Origin: an uncultured Bacteroidales bacterium | GTDB taxonomy: Bacteria > Bacteroidota > Bacteroidia > Bacteroidales > UBA4417 | Assembly (NCBI GenBank): GCA_937965665.1 | Contig: CALCJE010000354.1 | Coordinates: 1 to 12,609 of the forward strand | Direction of reading: 5' to 3' | DNA length: 12,609 bases | Shown: piece by piece, positions 6,106 to 12,609 of the stretch | Position numbering within the stretch: the stretch's first letter is position 1 | How the letters are laid out: the number at the start of each line of letters is the position of its first letter | Program-made: the position numbers and the translations under genes | Notes under the pieces: generated by a model | The model's input: only the letters and a program-made list of their open reading frames with translations | The model's database searches: none | Told to the model about the DNA's origin: nothing

Positions 6106-6632
6106 CATCAAAAAAAGAATTCGAGAAAAACGACTTTCCGATCCTCGAATCATACGAGGGTGGCAGTATCATACTCACACAACTTGATGCATTGGTAAAC
6201 TGGGCACGTTCCAATTCGGTGTGGCCGCTTACTTTTGGTACCCGTTGCTGTGCTATTGAATTTATGGCTGTGGGTGCATCGCGCCACGATATGGCCCGTT
6301 TTGGTTACGAAGTAGCGCGTGCTACTCCCCGCCAGGCGGATATGATCATTATTTCAGGTTCTATCAATTATAAGATGGCACCTGTTTTAAAACGTCTTTA
6401 CGACCAGATTGCTGATCCGAAATATGTAATAGCTATGGGCGCATGCGCTGTTTCGGGCGGGCCGTTTTACTACAACTCCTATTCAATTGTAAAAGGAGCT
6501 GACCATGTAATTCCGGTCGATATTTACGTACCGGGTTGCCCTCCACGCCCTGAAGCGTTGCTGTATGCGTTCCTGCAGTTGCAGAAAAAAATAAAACGCG
6601 AGAAAAACTTCAAGAATAAGATACAGAAATAA
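6096..6632 (+). CDS. nuoB: Complex I subunit B (NuoB, PSST), carries cluster N2
   Basis: NuoB holds the terminal [4Fe-4S] cluster N2, which hands electrons to quinone in the Q module. The four cluster ligands are all present: the tandem Cys51-Cys52 ([10 protein letters not shown]), Cys117 (MGACAVSGG) and Cys148 ([10 protein letters not shown]). Other family segments are [21 protein letters not shown] (68-88, split by eye) and [11 protein letters not shown]. The 178-residue length is normal, with a lysine-rich tail (164-178). The start overlaps the end of nuoA by ten bases. The spacing to nuoC is 78 nt, one of the wider gaps in the operon, and holds a GGAGG (6656-6660) and CCTCC (6682-6686) pair that can form a weak hairpin. 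Confidence 0.97.
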   Translation: MGITSKKEFEKNDFPILESYEGGSIILTQLDALVNWARSNSVWPLTFGTRCCAIEFMAVGASRHDMARFGYEVARATPRQADMIIISGSINYKMAPVLKRLYDQIADPKYVIAMGACAVSGGPFYYNSYSIVKGADHVIPVDIYVPGCPPRPEALLYAFLQLQKKIKREKNFKNKIQK

Positions 6633-6710
6633 GTAATACCAGATAGACTTTGCCAGGAGGTTCTGCAAACTGTATTCATTTCCTCCGCGCAACTGTAACC
6701 CAATCAGGCC

Positions 6711-7166
6711 ATGACAAACGAACAACTTATAGCACATTTAACATCCGCCTATCCTGATGCTAATGTAAAACAAGGCAGCCAATATCCTGAGATTACCGTT
6801 TCTCACGATACAGCACATGCATTGATGGTACATCTGAAATCGGATGCCAGCCTGGCTTTCGATTACCTGGTTTGCGAATCAGGCGTTGACTACCCCGCAT
6901 TTATGCAGGTAGTGTACCACCTCGAATCAACCTCACATAGACATTTCCTGGTAGTAAAAGCAAATACCGAAAACAGGGAAAATCCTGTTCTGGATACAGT
7001 TGCCGATATTTGGCCGACTGCAGAATTCCACGAATGCGAAATCTATGATTTACTGGGTATTACGTTTAGCAATCACCCCGGTTTGCGCCGTTACTTCCTC
7101 GACGACACCTGGGGACACCCGCTGCGTAAAGATTTTAAAGATGATATTCACGTTGTAGAAAGATAG
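6711..7166 (+). CDS. nuoC: Complex I subunit C (NuoC, 30-kDa type)
   Basis: NuoC is a peripheral Q-module subunit that packs against NuoD and helps hold the cluster-bearing subunits. The 151-residue protein ends in the family signature: ADIWPTAEFHECEIYDLLGI (98-117), then F-S-NHPGLRRYFL (119-130) and WGHPLRKDF (134-142). The N-terminal 95 residues form the alpha/beta part. It is a separate gene here, not fused to nuoD as in some bacteria, but the two are nearly joined: only two bases lie between the nuoC stop and the nuoD ATG, so translation is probably coupled. It is shorter than many NuoC proteins because the acidic tail after the signature is missing. Confidence 0.95.
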   Translation: MTNEQLIAHLTSAYPDANVKQGSQYPEITVSHDTAHALMVHLKSDASLAFDYLVCESGVDYPAFMQVVYHLESTSHRHFLVVKANTENRENPVLDTVADIWPTAEFHECEIYDLLGITFSNHPGLRRYFLDDTWGHPLRKDFKDDIHVVER

Positions 7167-7168
7167 TT

Positions 7169-8302
7169 ATGGCAGAAATTATTGAGAAACTTATTACTAC
7201 CGACGAGATAAAGACAGATGAGTATCTTGTTAACATAGGTCCGCAACACCCTAGTACACACGGTGTTTTACGGTTACTGACCAAACTTGAAGGCGAAATT
7301 GTACATAATGTAGAACCGCATATCGGCTACATCCACAGCGGCATCGAAAAGATGACCGAAGCCCTCTCCTACCCGCAGATTGTTCATCTTACCGACCGCA
7401 TGGATTACCTGTCGGCTCATATGAATAATGAGGCTGTTTGTCTTTGTGTCGAAAATGCACTGCAGGTTGAAGTTCCTGAACGTGTTAAATACATCCGTAC
7501 CATTTTTGATGAACTGCAGCGTCTGGCTTCGCACCAGTTGTGGTGGTGTGCTTCGGGAATGGACCTGGGTGCACTCACCGCATTTTTCTATGGCCTGCGC
7601 GATCGTGAAGATATCCTCGATATTTTTGAAGAAACCTGCGGAGCCCGCCTGACCTTAAACTACAGTGTTCCCGGCGGTGTAATGTTTGATATCCATCCTA
7701 ATTTCCAGAAAAACGTAAAAGCCTTTATCACAAAATTCAGGAAGAAATTACCTGAATACGATAAGTTGCTTACCGATAATATCATTTTCCAAAACCGTAC
7801 CAAAGGAATTGGCATTTTATCAAAAGAAGATGCCATCGCATACGGTGTAACCGGTCCTACCGGACGCGCTTCAGGTTTCAGTTGCGACGTTCGTAAACAT
7901 CATCCTTACAGCGCTTATCCTTATATTAAGTTCGAAGAAAAAATGGGAACCGAAGGCGACTCATTTACACGTTGGAAACTGAGGATGGACGAAATGTGGG
8001 AATCGATGAATATTATCGAACAACTGATCGACAATATTCCTGAAGGTGACTTTGCTGTGAAAATGAAAGGTGTTATCAAATTACCTGAAGGAGAATTTTA
8101 CCAGCGTGTTGAATCAGCCCGTGGCGAATTCGGAGTGTATATTGTAAGCGACGGAAAGAAAAATCCATATCGCGTAAAATTCCGTTCACCCGGTTTCTCA
8201 AATCTTTTCACCATTAACCATATCGCCAAAGGATGGAAAATTGCCGACCTTGTAGCAATTATGGCCACTTTCGACCTCGTAATACCTGACATTGACAGAT
8301 AA
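7169..8302 (+). CDS. nuoD: Complex I subunit D (NuoD, 49-kDa type)
   Basis: NuoD forms the quinone-binding cavity together with NuoB and is related to the large subunit of [NiFe] hydrogenases, without the metal ligands. At 24-35, GPQHPSTHGVLR carries His27 and His31 of the quinone-contacting loop. At 77-80, RMDY gives Tyr80, which aligns with the quinone-head tyrosine of other complex I enzymes. Further marks are LQRLASHQLWW (116-126), GVTGPTGRASG (226-236) and the C-terminal SPGFSNLFTINH...DLVIPDIDR (340-377), a complete family end. The 377-residue length is usual for an unfused NuoD. Downstream comes nuoH after 55 nt: there is no room for nuoE, nuoF or nuoG, which sit here in 14-subunit clusters. 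Confidence 0.97.
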   Translation: MAEIIEKLITTDEIKTDEYLVNIGPQHPSTHGVLRLLTKLEGEIVHNVEPHIGYIHSGIEKMTEALSYPQIVHLTDRMDYLSAHMNNEAVCLCVENALQVEVPERVKYIRTIFDELQRLASHQLWWCASGMDLGALTAFFYGLRDREDILDIFEETCGARLTLNYSVPGGVMFDIHPNFQKNVKAFITKFRKKLPEYDKLLTDNIIFQNRTKGIGILSKEDAIAYGVTGPTGRASGFSCDVRKHHPYSAYPYIKFEEKMGTEGDSFTRWKLRMDEMWESMNIIEQLIDNIPEGDFAVKMKGVIKLPEGEFYQRVESARGEFGVYIVSDGKKNPYRVKFRSPGFSNLFTINHIAKGWKIADLVAIMATFDLVIPDIDR

Positions 8303-8320
8303 GCACTGAATAGTGTTTTT
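8301..8320 (+). terminator. Terminator-like hairpin at the nuoD stop codon
   Basis: aagcact (8301-8307) pairs with agtgttt (8312-8318, one G-U) around the tetraloop gaat, and the 3' arm runs into five T's (8316-8320). The stem starts inside the nuoD stop codon. It has the shape of a short intrinsic terminator but is weak. In this position it could act as a partial attenuator or a 3'-end protecting stem between the Q-module and membrane-arm genes. Confidence 0.3.
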
Positions 8321-8357
8321 ACAATAAAAAGAACGTAACAGATAAACCCATTTCACA

Positions 8358-9446
8358 ATGGCATTCGAAAAATACGATTTTACGCCTATCACTCAATCCA
8401 TTCACCAGGGATTGATTGAAAACGTTTCCCCCTTACTTACAACAATTATAGAATGGACTATTATCGGAGTTTTATATCTCCTTTTTATAGCCGTTTTCGG
8501 ACTGTTCCTGGTGTATGCCGAGCGCAAAGTTTGTGCTGCTTTCCAGCAACGTTTAGGCCCTATGCGTGTTGGTCCCTGGGGAATAATTCAAACTATAGCC
8601 GACTTTATCAAGTTGCTTATGAAGGAGTTGATCACACCTAAAAGTGTTGATAAATTCCTTTATAACCTGGCTCCTTTCATCGTTATCATTGTGCCGTTCC
8701 TGACTATTTCGGTTATACCGTTTGCACCGGGACTACAATCACTTGATTTCGATATAGGTATCTTTTTTGTAACAGCTGTTTCGTCAGTTGGTGTAATTGG
8801 TGTATTGCTTGCCGGATGGGCAAGTAATAATAAATATTCGCTGATTGGTGGGATGCGTAGTGGCGCTCAGATTGTGAGCTACGAACTTTCGGTTGGTATG
8901 TCGCTCATTACCATGGTAATATTAGCAGGAACCATGCAGGTTTCCGAAATAGTGGAACTGCAGCGCGGCGGCTGGTTCCTTTTTAAAGGACATATTCCTG
9001 CTCTGATTGCATTCACAATATTTGTAATCGCCGGTACTGCTGAAACCAACCGCGGTCCTTTCGACCTTGCTGAAGCTGAATCAGAACTTACCGCCGGATT
9101 CCACACTGAATATTCAGGTATCAAATTCGCCTTTTTCTTCCTGGCTGAATATATCAACCTCTTTATTGTTTCTGCAATGGCTACCATTGTATTCCTGGGA
9201 GGTTGGATGCCTTTCCACTTCGGTGACTGGGCTGCATTTAACAACGTTATGGACTTTATTCCAGGACTCGTTTGGTTCTTCCTGAAAGTTTTTGGAATTA
9301 TATTCCTGATCATGTGGTTCAAATGGACATTTCCACGCTTACGTATCGACCAGATTCTTACACTCGAATGGAAATACCTTCTGCCTATAAACCTTTTCAA
9401 CATCCTTCTGATGGCAACCATGGTATTATTGGGCTGGCACTGGTAA
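8358..9446 (+). CDS. nuoH: Complex I subunit H (NuoH, ND1 type)
   Basis: NuoH is the heel subunit of the membrane arm; it forms the quinone entry channel and links quinone reduction to the proton pumps. The 362-residue protein has about eight membrane helices. The signature [20 protein letters not shown] (63-82) and the very conserved acidic loop [20 protein letters not shown] (229-248), followed by [17 protein letters not shown] (249-265), match the family. It ends in [13 protein letters not shown] (338-350), a typical last helix. It is slightly longer than many NuoH proteins because of an N-terminal stretch of about 25 residues before the first helix. It follows nuoD by 55 nt with a hairpin between, and is 32 nt ahead of nuoI. 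Confidence 0.97.
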   Translation: MAFEKYDFTPITQSIHQGLIENVSPLLTTIIEWTIIGVLYLLFIAVFGLFLVYAERKVCAAFQQRLGPMRVGPWGIIQTIADFIKLLMKELITPKSVDKFLYNLAPFIVIIVPFLTISVIPFAPGLQSLDFDIGIFFVTAVSSVGVIGVLLAGWASNNKYSLIGGMRSGAQIVSYELSVGMSLITMVILAGTMQVSEIVELQRGGWFLFKGHIPALIAFTIFVIAGTAETNRGPFDLAEAESELTAGFHTEYSGIKFAFFFLAEYINLFIVSAMATIVFLGGWMPFHFGDWAAFNNVMDFIPGLVWFFLKVFGIIFLIMWFKWTFPRLRIDQILTLEWKYLLPINLFNILLMATMVLLGWHW

Positions 9447-9478
9447 AATTCTGAAACTGATAACATTAACCTTGACAA

Positions 9479-9961
9479 ATGAAATCATTCTTCAATTATA
9501 TAGCTGAAATTTTTAGTGGCATCTGGACATTGCTGACCGGTATGAAAATTACTGCAAAGTACTTTTTTACTCCCTGGAGAAATGTTACCCAGCAATATCC
9601 CGAAAACCGCGATACCCTCGTAATGTATGATCGCTTCCGTGGCGAAGTAATTATGCCGCATAACGAAAATAACGAACACAAATGCACCGGTTGCGGTCTT
9701 TGCGAAAACGCCTGCCCTAACGGATCCATCGAGATCATCAGCAAAAGCATTATGACCGAAGAAGGCAAAAAGAAACGCATCATCGACCAGCATATTTATC
9801 ACCTGGGAATGTGCACCTTCTGCAATTTATGTGTAAGAGCCTGCCCTTCGGATGCCATCAAAATGGGGCAGAAATTTGAGCATGCGCATTGGGACAGAAG
9901 CACTTTTACAAAAGTGTTAAACCAGCCCGGATCAAAAATAATGGAAGGCATCAAAGAATAA
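9479..9961 (+). CDS. nuoI: Complex I subunit I (NuoI, 8Fe ferredoxin type)
   Basis: NuoI carries two [4Fe-4S] clusters (N6a and N6b) that pass electrons toward NuoB in the Q module. Eight cysteines are present in two classical motifs: Cys69, 72, 75 and 79 (CTGCGLCENACP) and Cys112, 115, 118 and 122 (CTFCNLCVRACP). The N-terminal amphipathic segment (about 1-35) anchors it to the membrane arm. The 160-residue length is normal. In headless 11-subunit complexes, NuoI and NuoB are the only cluster-carrying subunits, so NuoI would be the likely docking place for a soluble electron donor such as ferredoxin; that role is inferred here. It is followed by a 98-nt gap holding a stem-loop before nuoJ. 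Confidence 0.97.
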   Translation: MKSFFNYIAEIFSGIWTLLTGMKITAKYFFTPWRNVTQQYPENRDTLVMYDRFRGEVIMPHNENNEHKCTGCGLCENACPNGSIEIISKSIMTEEGKKKRIIDQHIYHLGMCTFCNLCVRACPSDAIKMGQKFEHAHWDRSTFTKVLNQPGSKIMEGIKE

Positions 9962-9975
9962 GAAGACTTGAACAC

Positions 9976-9999
9976 AGGGTTCCGATTATTTAAAACCCT
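9976..9999 (+). repeat. Inverted repeat (stem-loop) between nuoI and nuoJ
   Basis: agggtt (9976-9981) and aaccct (9994-9999) form a perfect 6-bp stem around a 12-nt loop. No T-tract follows. It sits 15 nt after the nuoI stop in the widest gap of the operon (98 nt). An mRNA-processing or stability role is possible; the rest of the gap shows nothing. Confidence 0.3.
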
Positions 10000-10059
10000 T
10001 ACATACAAGCACGTAATTATAAGAGACAACTGAATCTGAAAACAGAAAAATTATAAAAG

Positions 10060-10599
10060 ATGAATAGTGATGTAATGTTTTACCTTTTGGCCGGTATGAT
10101 CCTGATGTTTTCGGTTCTTACCGTTACAAGCCGGAAAATACTACGAGCTGCAGTATACCTGCTGTTTGTACTAATTTCAACTGCAGCCATCTATTTTATG
10201 CTCGAATACACCTTCCTTGCCGCGGTGCAACTCACCGTATATGCAGGTGGTATTGTAGTACTGATCATCTTTTCGGTATTACTTACCAGCCATATCAGCG
10301 AAAAAGCAGTTATGGCAGGGATGAAACAAAGCCTGTTGTCGGCATTGGCTGTTGGTGCAGGCGCACTGCTTACACTTATCACTATCATGAGGTTTGCATT
10401 TGTTCCGTCTGCTGCACCTGCGCAAACATCAAGAGTTACCGATGTGGGTAATGCATTAATTTCGTATGGCCGCGACGGATTTGCACTTCCTTTCGAAGTT
10501 ATTTCAATACTTCTTCTTGCAGCGCTCATCGGGGCCATCATTGTTGCCCGTAAAGAGAAGGATAGCGTTATTGTTCGCAAGGAAAATGAAATCAAATAG
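10060..10599 (+). CDS. nuoJ: Complex I subunit J (NuoJ, ND6 type)
   Basis: NuoJ is a membrane subunit between NuoH and the antiporter-like pumps; its third helix has a pi-bulge that moves during turnover. The 179 residues hold five membrane helices (about 5-22, 29-47, 53-76, 92-112 and 142-164). The pi-bulge segment is recognisable as VQLTVYAGGIVVLIIF (56-71), with Tyr61 and the glycine pair at 63-64, and the last helix as FEVISILLLAALIGAIIVARKE (145-166, split by eye). A charged C-terminal tail (165-179) faces the cytoplasm. A proline- and alanine-rich loop lies at about 115-125. It follows nuoI by 98 nt and precedes nuoK by 44 nt. Confidence 0.95.
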   Translation: MNSDVMFYLLAGMILMFSVLTVTSRKILRAAVYLLFVLISTAAIYFMLEYTFLAAVQLTVYAGGIVVLIIFSVLLTSHISEKAVMAGMKQSLLSALAVGAGALLTLITIMRFAFVPSAAPAQTSRVTDVGNALISYGRDGFALPFEVISILLLAALIGAIIVARKEKDSVIVRKENEIK

Positions 10600-10643
10600 T
10601 TGTTGCCCAATTGATTAAACATAAAAATTAACAGTAATACACC

Positions 10644-10961
10644 ATGACCGGAACCATACCGTTACAATATTTTCTGGTAATCAGCACGCTGATGTTTTTT
10701 ATTGGGATTTATGGGTTCTTGACCCGTAAAAACCTGATAACCATGCTTATGTCGATTGAGCTTATTCTCAATTCGGTAAACATCAATTTTGTGGCATTCA
10801 ACAGGTACCTTTATCCTCAAAACCTGCAAGGTCATTTCTTTACGCTGATTATTATTGCCATTGCTGCTGCCGAAGCTGCCGTAGCCATTGCCATCATCAT
10901 CAATATTTACCGCAACGTCAGATCAATTGATGTTGACAAGGTAGATGAAATGAAGTTTTAA
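10644..10961 (+). CDS. nuoK: Complex I subunit K (NuoK, ND4L type)
   Basis: NuoK is a three-helix membrane subunit that carries two buried glutamates in the proton pathway. Both are visible: Glu39 in MSIELILNSVNINF (36-49) and Glu77 in AAAEAAVAIAI (74-84). The 105-residue length and the three helices (about 8-25, 31-52 and 64-88) are normal. The C-terminal tail is short and acidic. The gene lies 44 nt after nuoJ and 35 nt before nuoL, with no structure seen in either gap. Confidence 0.97.
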   Translation: MTGTIPLQYFLVISTLMFFIGIYGFLTRKNLITMLMSIELILNSVNINFVAFNRYLYPQNLQGHFFTLIIIAIAAAEAAVAIAIIINIYRNVRSIDVDKVDEMKF

Positions 10962-10996
10962 GTAAAGCATTAATCACTGACATATTAAAATAAGAT

Positions 10997-12609
10997 ATGG
11001 TCGACTACACGTATACATTGCTTATCCCGCTGATTCCACTTGCATTTTTCCTGTTCATTGGTCTCACCGGGCACAAAATGAAACCCATTGTTTCCGGCCT
11101 GATAGGCACTGCCGGATTATCGATTGCAGCCATACTTTCGTATCTCACTGCGATCAGGTATTTCTGGACTGATCACCTGGCCGAAACCGGTTACAAATCA
11201 TTGAAAGCCGTTGAAATCACATGGCTGCATCTCACCGATAAGCTCACCATTAACCTTGGTGTCTTACTCGATCCTATTTCGGTGATGATGCTGGTGGTTA
11301 TTACCACGGTTTCGCTGATGGTGCACATTTACAGTATCGGATATATGAAAGGTGAACGCGGGTACCACAGGTTTTTCGCATTCCTTTCGTTATTCAGTTT
11401 TTCGATGCTTGGTCTGGTGCTTGCTACCAATATTTTCCAGATGTATATTTTCTGGGAACTTGTTGGTGTTTCATCATTCCTGCTCATTGGTTTTTATTAC
11501 GAAAAACCAAGTGCTGTTGCAGCATCGAAGAAAGCATTTATCGTTACACGTTTTGCCGACCTGGGTTTCCTGATTGGTATTCTGATGCTTTCGTTTATTA
11601 CCGGTACATTCGATTTCCAGACACTTACAAGCCCCACCGGCCCTGCAATTACCCAGGTTGGCGGTGCCGCATTTATGGGTATGTCGGTACTCACATGGTC
11701 AATGATCTTTATTTTTATGGGCGGCGCCGGTAAATCGGCTATGTTCCCACTGCACATCTGGCTGCCTGATGCCATGGAAGGTCCAACTCCCGTTTCGGCG
11801 TTAATTCATGCTGCAACCATGGTTGTTGCCGGTGTTTACCTGGTAGCACGTTTATTCCCCGTATACTCGCTGGCAGCACCTGATGCGCTGAATGTGGTAG
11901 CCTGGGTTGGCGGATTCTCTTCACTGTTTGCAGCTATAATTGCCTGTACACAAACTGATATCAAACGTGTACTTGCATATTCAACCATGTCGCAAATCGG
12001 TTATATGATGCTTGCACTCGGAGTTTCGGGTTATGGAGGCCACGAAGGACTTGGTTTTATGGCATCAAATTTCCACCTGTTTACCCACGCCATGTTTAAG
12101 GCATTGTTATTCCTTGGTGCTGGTGCTGTAATTCATGCTGTACATAGCAACGATATGAACGATATGGGTGGACTTCGCAAATACCTCCCCATCACGCATA
12201 TTACTTTCCTTATTGCCTGTATTACCATTGCCGGTATTCCTCCATTTGCCGGTTTCTTCAGTAAGGATGAAATTATGGTTGCCGCATGGCATCATAACAA
12301 AATACTTTTTGGTATTGAATTCCTGGTTGCCGGTTTAACCGCATTTTATATGTTCCGCTTGTATTACAACATATTCTGGGGCAAGGCAACACATTACCAC
12401 CATACTCCGCACGAAGCGCCGTATGTAATGACAATTCCCCTGATGGTGCTGGCTTTCGGTGCTATGTTCTCGGGTTTCCTGCCTTTCCATGCACTTGTAA
12501 CATCCGATGGTCTTCCTTTTGAAGCACACATCGACTGGTCTGTGGCAATACCTTCGGTACTTATAGGTGTAATAGGAATTGTGATTGCAACCCTGATGTA
12601 TCGCAAAAC
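10997..12609 (+). CDS. nuoL: Complex I subunit L (NuoL, ND5 type), 3' end outside window
   Basis: NuoL is the distal antiporter-like proton pump of the membrane arm. The 537 visible codons are open with no stop and cover the core helices; the long lateral helix and C-terminus are cut off by the window edge. The frame starts at 10997 (MVDYTYTLLIP) and continues to the last base. Key residues: FWELVGVSSFLLIGFYY (152-168) with the helix-5 Glu154, MGGAGKSAMFPLHIWLPDAM (241-260) with the pumping Lys246, EGPTPVSALIHAATMVVAG (261-279) after it, and THAMFKALLFLGAG (363-376) with Lys368. The later half includes AGIPPFAGFFSKDEIM (412-427). A histidine-rich loop (WHHNK at 431-435, HYHHTPHE at 466-473) is unusual but may be a variable loop. 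NuoM and NuoN genes probably follow. Confidence 0.96.
   Translation, partial: MVDYTYTLLIPLIPLAFFLFIGLTGHKMKPIVSGLIGTAGLSIAAILSYLTAIRYFWTDHLAETGYKSLKAVEITWLHLTDKLTINLGVLLDPISVMMLVVITTVSLMVHIYSIGYMKGERGYHRFFAFLSLFSFSMLGLVLATNIFQMYIFWELVGVSSFLLIGFYYEKPSAVAASKKAFIVTRFADLGFLIGILMLSFITGTFDFQTLTSPTGPAITQVGGAAFMGMSVLTWSMIFIFMGGAGKSAMFPLHIWLPDAMEGPTPVSALIHAATMVVAGVYLVARLFPVYSLAAPDALNVVAWVGGFSSLFAAIIACTQTDIKRVLAYSTMSQIGYMMLALGVSGYGGHEGLGFMASNFHLFTHAMFKALLFLGAGAVIHAVHSNDMNDMGGLRKYLPITHITFLIACITIAGIPPFAGFFSKDEIMVAAWHHNKILFGIEFLVAGLTAFYMFRLYYNIFWGKATHYHHTPHEAPYVMTIPLMVLAFGAMFSGFLPFHALVTSDGLPFEAHIDWSVAIPSVLIGVIGIVIATLMYRK

Noticed and set aside
6656..6660. GGAGG as a Shine-Dalgarno sequence for nuoC
   Set aside because: It is about 50 nt before the nuoC ATG, far beyond working distance, and other genes here show no Shine-Dalgarno sequences; it pairs weakly with CCTCC downstream instead.
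8879..9478. 199-codon open frame on the minus strand antisense to nuoH
   Set aside because: It lies wholly opposite a gene with clear family motifs, its product has no recognisable domain and is rich in Ser, Arg and Ile typical of antisense reading of membrane-protein codons, and it has no promoter of its own.
10191..10622. 143-codon minus-strand open frame opposite nuoJ
   Set aside because: Antisense reading of a hydrophobic gene; no motif, no leader features.
1..12609. CRISPR array, tRNA, rRNA, insertion sequence or phage genes
   Set aside because: Read for regular direct repeats, cloverleaf-like segments, transposase motifs and terminal repeats; none seen. The small inverted repeats present are promoter- or gap-associated and not mobile-element ends.

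Overview
The window looks like chromosomal DNA of a Bacteroidota species, probably an anaerobic or microaerophilic member near the Bacteroidales. Four things point that way. Start codons lack Shine-Dalgarno sequences and are preceded by A/T-rich leaders. Every visible transcription unit has a Bacteroidota-type -7 box (TAnnTTTG). A TPP riboswitch controls a TonB-dependent outer-membrane receptor with an N-terminal carboxypeptidase-regulatory-like domain. The respiratory complex I cluster runs A-B-C-D-H-I-J-K-L with no E, F or G genes. The assignment comes from gene content and promoter style; no 16S or other phylogenetic marker was compared.

Layout. Bases 1-507 hold the C-terminal part of a family 2 glycosyltransferase whose start lies outside the window. 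Converging on it from the minus strand is aroQ (617-1033), type II 3-dehydroquinate dehydratase of the shikimate pathway. Divergent from aroQ is a thiamine-responsive unit: promoter, TPP riboswitch (about 1184-1253), a strong stem-loop with a loop complementary to the aptamer core, and an 814-residue TonB-dependent receptor (1322-3766), most likely for thiamine or a thiamine precursor or derivative. Next come smpB (3858-4307), the tmRNA partner for ribosome rescue, with a promoter so close to its start that the mRNA should be almost leaderless, and a stand-alone DUF4238 gene (4441-5319) of unknown function with a well-formed promoter of its own.

After a 435-bp A/T-rich non-coding stretch with inverted repeats and a promoter, the second half (5755 to the window end) is one operon for the membrane arm and connecting module of respiratory complex I: nuoA, B, C, D, H, I, J, K and the first 537 codons of nuoL. 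NuoB, C, D and I form the quinone-facing Q module with its iron-sulfur clusters. NuoA, H, J, K and L form the proton-pumping membrane arm. The NADH-oxidising N module (NuoE/F/G) is not encoded between nuoD and nuoH, where it normally lies. This matches the 11-subunit 'headless' complex I type, whose electron donor may be ferredoxin, flavodoxin or something unknown.

No mobile element, CRISPR array, tRNA or rRNA was found. Most of the window is core metabolism. The least explained parts are the riboswitch expression platform, the near-leaderless smpB, the DUF4238 gene, the pre-nuoA region, and the small hairpins inside the nuo operon.
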